Shown here in pieces: positions 5,477 through 7,722 of a stretch of 7,722 nucleotides of DNA. Origin of the DNA: Acidimicrobiaceae bacterium (lineage in GTDB: Bacteria; Actinomycetota; Acidimicrobiia; Acidimicrobiales; UBA8190). The position numbers and the translations under genes were made by a program. How positions within the stretch are numbered: the stretch's first letter is position 1; each line of letters begins with the position of its first letter. The DNA lies in contig PKWD01000292.1 of NCBI GenBank assembly GCA_003131945.1, positions 10,206 to 17,927 of the forward strand. Reading direction: 5' to 3'. Below the pieces are notes generated by a model, which saw nothing but the letters and a program-made list of their open reading frames with translations, made no database searches and was not told the origin of the DNA.

Positions 5477-6010
5477 GTGACGACCGTTCAGCCCACGAAG
5501 GCGATTCCGTTTCCTCCTCCGTCGGCCCGATTCACGGGCCGACATCGGGACTGGATGACCCAGCTTTTCAACGGCGGAATCCGGCTGGAACAGTTCTGTG
5601 ATCCCAACGGCAACATGCTCCACAAGACCAGGTACGCATTGCAGAACTTCGTGGCCAAGGCAGAACGCTTCGGCTACGTCGTGGATTGGCCACACGGACT
5701 CTATGTTCGAACGGCGATTCGTCTCCTCTGCTACGACGCCGATTTCGGGAGAGCAGCCACGGCGGTGCACAACTGGGCCCACCGTCCGGGATGGAGGGTT
5801 CCCTGGAACTACCCCGCTCGCATGGCCCACAAACTCCAAAGGGATCTAACGACCAGCGAGTTAGAGACTGCTACGGGGCTCCTGGATGAGAACTGGGACG
5901 AAGACGACTTTCAACTTGACAAACTCATCGACGCAGCGCAAGCCATCCACCTGTCTCCAGTCAGCCCGGTGAGTTCTGCAGAAAGGCCAGTCATTCTCGG
6001 CAACTCGTGA
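5477..6010 (+). CDS. Hypothetical protein, about 177 aa
   Basis: I do not recognise a family. The body has good codon bias and looks like a folded soluble protein rich in aromatic residues: MTQLFNGGIRLEQF, HKTRYALQNFVAKAERFGYVVDW, then AVHNWAHRPGWRVPWNYPARM. An acidic helix (LDENWDEDDFQLDKLIDAAQAI) and a loose S/P-rich tail follow. There are no cysteine pairs or membrane segments. The start is uncertain: TTG 5468, TTG 5471, GTG 5477 and ATG 5555 are all in frame, and none has a good ribosome-binding site. GATGAT ends 8 nt before GTG 5477, which would fit a leaderless start. The gene is the nearest left neighbour of the CBASS operon but is separated from it by 209 nt, so it is probably transcribed separately. 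Confidence 0.65.
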   Translation: MTTVQPTKAIPFPPPSARFTGRHRDWMTQLFNGGIRLEQFCDPNGNMLHKTRYALQNFVAKAERFGYVVDWPHGLYVRTAIRLLCYDADFGRAATAVHNWAHRPGWRVPWNYPARMAHKLQRDLTTSELETATGLLDENWDEDDFQLDKLIDAAQAIHLSPVSPVSSAERPVILGNS

Positions 6011-6219
6011 ACCGCCAGCGCTGGGCGAGACATCGCCTTGACTCCTTCGATCAATCCTCCATGCGATTCCCGCTTAGCTGGGCAACACCCTTGCGGCGGC
6101 CTCTTTCGTCCGATAGATCGCTGCCTGGTTCCCTCTCCAGCAATCGAGGCAAGCAGGATGGGCGTCGGCGCAACCCCAGCTCAGGCCCGGTGTAGCACCC
6201 GTGTCGTACCCTTTTTCGC
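6011..6219. other. Spacer before the CBASS operon
   Basis: No convincing gene is seen in this 209-nt stretch. It holds a perfect 10-bp palindrome CCAGCGCTGG (6015-6024) just after the preceding stop, a small CGAT-AG-ATCG repeat (6111-6120), and GGTG-TAG-CACC (6189-6199) 21 nt before the CD-NTase start. The promoter of the CBASS operon is expected here. Confidence 0.5.
6207..6212 (+). promoter_or_regulatory. Candidate -10 box for a leaderless CD-NTase transcript
   Basis: TACCCT fits the TANNNT pattern and ends 7 nt before the A of ATG 6220. This is the spacing expected when transcription starts at the start codon itself. There is no Shine-Dalgarno sequence before this ATG (GTACCCTTTTTCGC), and leaderless mRNAs are common in actinobacteria. 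No -35 box is evident. Confidence 0.35.
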
Positions 6220-7137
6220 ATGGCACGAGACTGGGAGGAGACTCTTCGAGCATGGGTGAAGCCCCCCAGCGACACTGAGGACGCAAAACGAGACCGTACT
6301 GAGGATCAGATCAAGGAAGCTCTAAGAGTTTCGTCGACGTTGAAGTCCATCGGCTACAAGGTGTACGCCAAGGGCTCCTATGCCAATCGGACAAATGTGC
6401 GTCTCGACTACGACGTCGACATTGCAGTCGAATGTGCTGAGTTCTACTTCCACGATCAGACGGGCGCTGCTGCGGACGTCAAAAAGGCTGCCGTCGAAAG
6501 CAAGTTCACGGGATACTCGGACGGTTACACCGTCGCACACTTCAAGAATGATGTGGAGCAGGCGTTGGTGGACTACTACGGGCGTGCCGCCGTCACGAGG
6601 GGGAAGATGGCAATGCGGGTTCGGGGGGCGAAGACGACGCTGCCTGCGGACGTCGTGCCCTGCTTTGAGTACCACCGTATTTACGATCTCGACTTCTGGG
6701 GCAACCTCAAATTCTATCAGGGGGCTCGCATCTATCCCGATAGCGGTACGCACATCCACAACTGGCCTCAACAACAATATGTGAATGGCGTGGCGAAGAA
6801 CGATGCCACTGGAAGGCGGTTCAAGCGCATGGTCCGGGCACTGAAGCGTTTGGAGAATGAGCTTGTCAAAGCTGGAGCCATTGACGAGCTGCCATCCTTT
6901 CTCATTGAATGCCTCGTCTACAACGTGCCGAACGACAAGTTCAACCACAAAAACTACGTAGACGACATGCGGGCAGTTCTTGCCACCATATTCAACGAGA
7001 CCCTCGACGCTGACCAGTGTGCGAAGTGGCTAGAAGTCAACGAACTCAAGTGGCTCTTCCATTCCGCCCAGCCATGGACCTTCCAGCAGGCACACCGGCT
7101 GGCTGACGCCGCTTGGGACCACATGGGATTCAGGTAG
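6220..7137 (+). CDS. CBASS CD-NTase (cGAS/DncV-like nucleotidyltransferase)
   Basis: A 305-aa nucleotidyltransferase that should make a cyclic nucleotide second messenger on phage infection, the signal of a CBASS abortive-infection system. The helix-1 and active-site pattern is complete: AKGSYANRT gives the GS motif (G52-S53) and T58; DYDVDIAVE gives the metal-binding pair D65 and D67; LPADVVPCFEYHR gives the third acid, D144. The C-terminal half has the family signature IHNWPQQQYVNGVAKN, then RRFKRMVRALKRLEN (199-213) and LPSFLIECLVYNVPN (224-238). The N-terminus WEETLRAWVKPPSDTE begins right after the ATG, as in relatives, so start 6220 is kept despite the missing ribosome-binding site. The next gene starts 8 nt downstream and encodes a known CBASS effector type, which confirms the role. 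The product nucleotide and the CdnA-H clade cannot be told from sequence alone. Confidence 0.93.
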   Translation: MARDWEETLRAWVKPPSDTEDAKRDRTEDQIKEALRVSSTLKSIGYKVYAKGSYANRTNVRLDYDVDIAVECAEFYFHDQTGAAADVKKAAVESKFTGYSDGYTVAHFKNDVEQALVDYYGRAAVTRGKMAMRVRGAKTTLPADVVPCFEYHRIYDLDFWGNLKFYQGARIYPDSGTHIHNWPQQQYVNGVAKNDATGRRFKRMVRALKRLENELVKAGAIDELPSFLIECLVYNVPNDKFNHKNYVDDMRAVLATIFNETLDADQCAKWLEVNELKWLFHSAQPWTFQQAHRLADAAWDHMGFR

Positions 7138-7138
7138 G
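7132..7138 (+). promoter_or_regulatory. Ribosome-binding site of the Cap15-type gene
   Basis: AGGTAGG overlaps the TAG stop of the CD-NTase (7135-7137) and lies 7 nt before ATG 7146. This points to coupled translation of the sensor and effector genes. Confidence 0.6.
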
Positions 7139-7145
7139 TCCCCCC

Positions 7146-7722
7146 ATGCTCAGCAAGATTCAGGTACAAGTCGTCCTTGCGGTTGCTGTCCTTGCCTGGG
7201 CAGTCATGCTTTTTGTCGAGGGAGTGCATCTTAAAGCGGCATATTTGAAGCCCTACTCGGTCGTCGTCACGGTTGTTGTCATCGGTATGATCTTGTTCGA
7301 CCGCTGGCTGTGGCGCATTCCTCCCATGCCTCGGTTGCTCCGCTGTCCGGTTATCTCCGGAACATGGAAAGGAACCATACAGTCGAGTTGGAAAGATCCG
7401 GCTACGCAAGAGCGTATTGATCCGGTTGTGGCGTACTTCGCCATTCGGCAGACGTATTCGACGATCTCCTTGCGCATGTTGAGCGAAGAGTCAAGGTCGG
7501 AATCTCTCGTCGCTGCCCTCGAAAGGCGTGTGAACAGCATTCCCCGATTGACCTCAACGTATGAAAATACGCCAGGCGTGTTGATTCAGGATCAGAGCCG
7601 CATCCATCACGGAGCCCTTCTTCTCGAAGTTCACGGAATGCCAGCTAATCGTCTTACAGGGTGGTACTGGACAGATCGTGACACGAAGGGCGAGGTTGTG
7701 TTGCGCCAGCACACTCATAAGG
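7146..7722 (+). CDS. cap15: Cap15-type CBASS effector (two-TM plus beta-barrel), 3' end missing
   Basis: The open frame runs from ATG 7146 to the right edge without a stop, giving 192 residues of an incomplete protein. Two hydrophobic helices lie at about 8-24 and 37-51, followed by aromatic/basic residues (FDRWLWR) at the membrane border. From residue 70 the sequence becomes beta-rich: ISGTWKGTIQSSW (70-82), VVAYFAIRQTYSTISLRML, then LTGWYWTDRDTKGEVVLR (170-187). This order, two TM helices and a beta domain with GTW.G and YWTDR.T.G, is the pattern of Cap15 (SMODS-associated 2TM-beta effectors). In that family the beta-barrel binds the CD-NTase product and the protein then oligomerises to disrupt the inner membrane. 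The start is supported by AGGTAGG and by coupling to the CD-NTase. Only the last part of the barrel should be missing. No Cap2/Cap3 genes are in view, as in a type I CBASS, but downstream sequence is unseen. Confidence 0.9.
   Translation, partial: MLSKIQVQVVLAVAVLAWAVMLFVEGVHLKAAYLKPYSVVVTVVVIGMILFDRWLWRIPPMPRLLRCPVISGTWKGTIQSSWKDPATQERIDPVVAYFAIRQTYSTISLRMLSEESRSESLVAALERRVNSIPRLTSTYENTPGVLIQDQSRIHHGALLLEVHGMPANRLTGWYWTDRDTKGEVVLRQHTHK

Noticed and set aside
6038..6066. TTGACT as a -35 box for the CBASS operon
   Set aside because: At 17 nt spacing the -10 position reads ATGCGA, a poor match, and it lies about 150 nt from the start codon.
6322..6948. 208-aa minus-strand frame
   Set aside because: It is the antisense shadow of the CD-NTase, whose motifs are unambiguous.
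1..7722. CRISPR arrays, tRNA or rRNA genes, insertion sequences, integrase
   Set aside because: No regularly spaced repeats, tRNA-like T-arm sequences, transposase or recombinase motifs were seen in any spacer or frame.

Overview
The window looks like a piece of an actinobacterial mobile or accessory region. By eye the genes are GC-rich (about 60 %), with G/C-ending codons. The first block, a Replic_Relax winged-helix protein, a membrane-anchored TraD/VirD4-like ATPase and an ArdC-like antirestriction protein, is typical of actinobacterial conjugative plasmids and integrative elements. No rRNA, tRNA or housekeeping gene is visible, so Actinomycetota is an inference from gene content and codon use.

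Layout. (1) 1-174: possibly the tail of an upstream gene, a long hairpin, and a purine-rich leader with a good ribosome-binding site. (2) 175-3582, + strand: a tight three-gene transfer operon (Replic_Relax protein, coupling-type ATPase, ArdC-like metallopeptidase). The last two genes overlap by 68 bp, and a strong rho-independent terminator follows at 3633-3675. (3) 3702-4385, - strand: a 127-aa orphan with an excellent ribosome-binding site, preceded by a doubtful 97-aa frame. (4) 4384-6010, + strand: three small unassigned genes: an 84-aa acidic/basic helical protein, a 140-aa two-CxxC zinc-ribbon-like protein and a protein of about 177 aa. The spacers between them carry several hairpins and two copies of a 16-bp motif. 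(5) 6220-7722, + strand: a CBASS anti-phage operon. A CD-NTase (cGAS/DncV-like) is followed after 8 nt by a Cap15-type effector with two membrane helices and a beta-rich domain. The effector runs off the right edge, so its stop codon and any downstream CBASS genes are not seen.

How the parts fit. The first block would act in DNA transfer: the ATPase as a coupling-protein-like motor, and ArdC as protection of incoming DNA against host restriction. The last block is an abortive-infection module: phage infection triggers nucleotide second-messenger synthesis by the CD-NTase, and the messenger activates Cap15 to damage the inner membrane. The element, if it is one, would therefore carry both an anti-defence gene and a defence system. 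The small genes between are unassigned cargo and the least explained part of the window.
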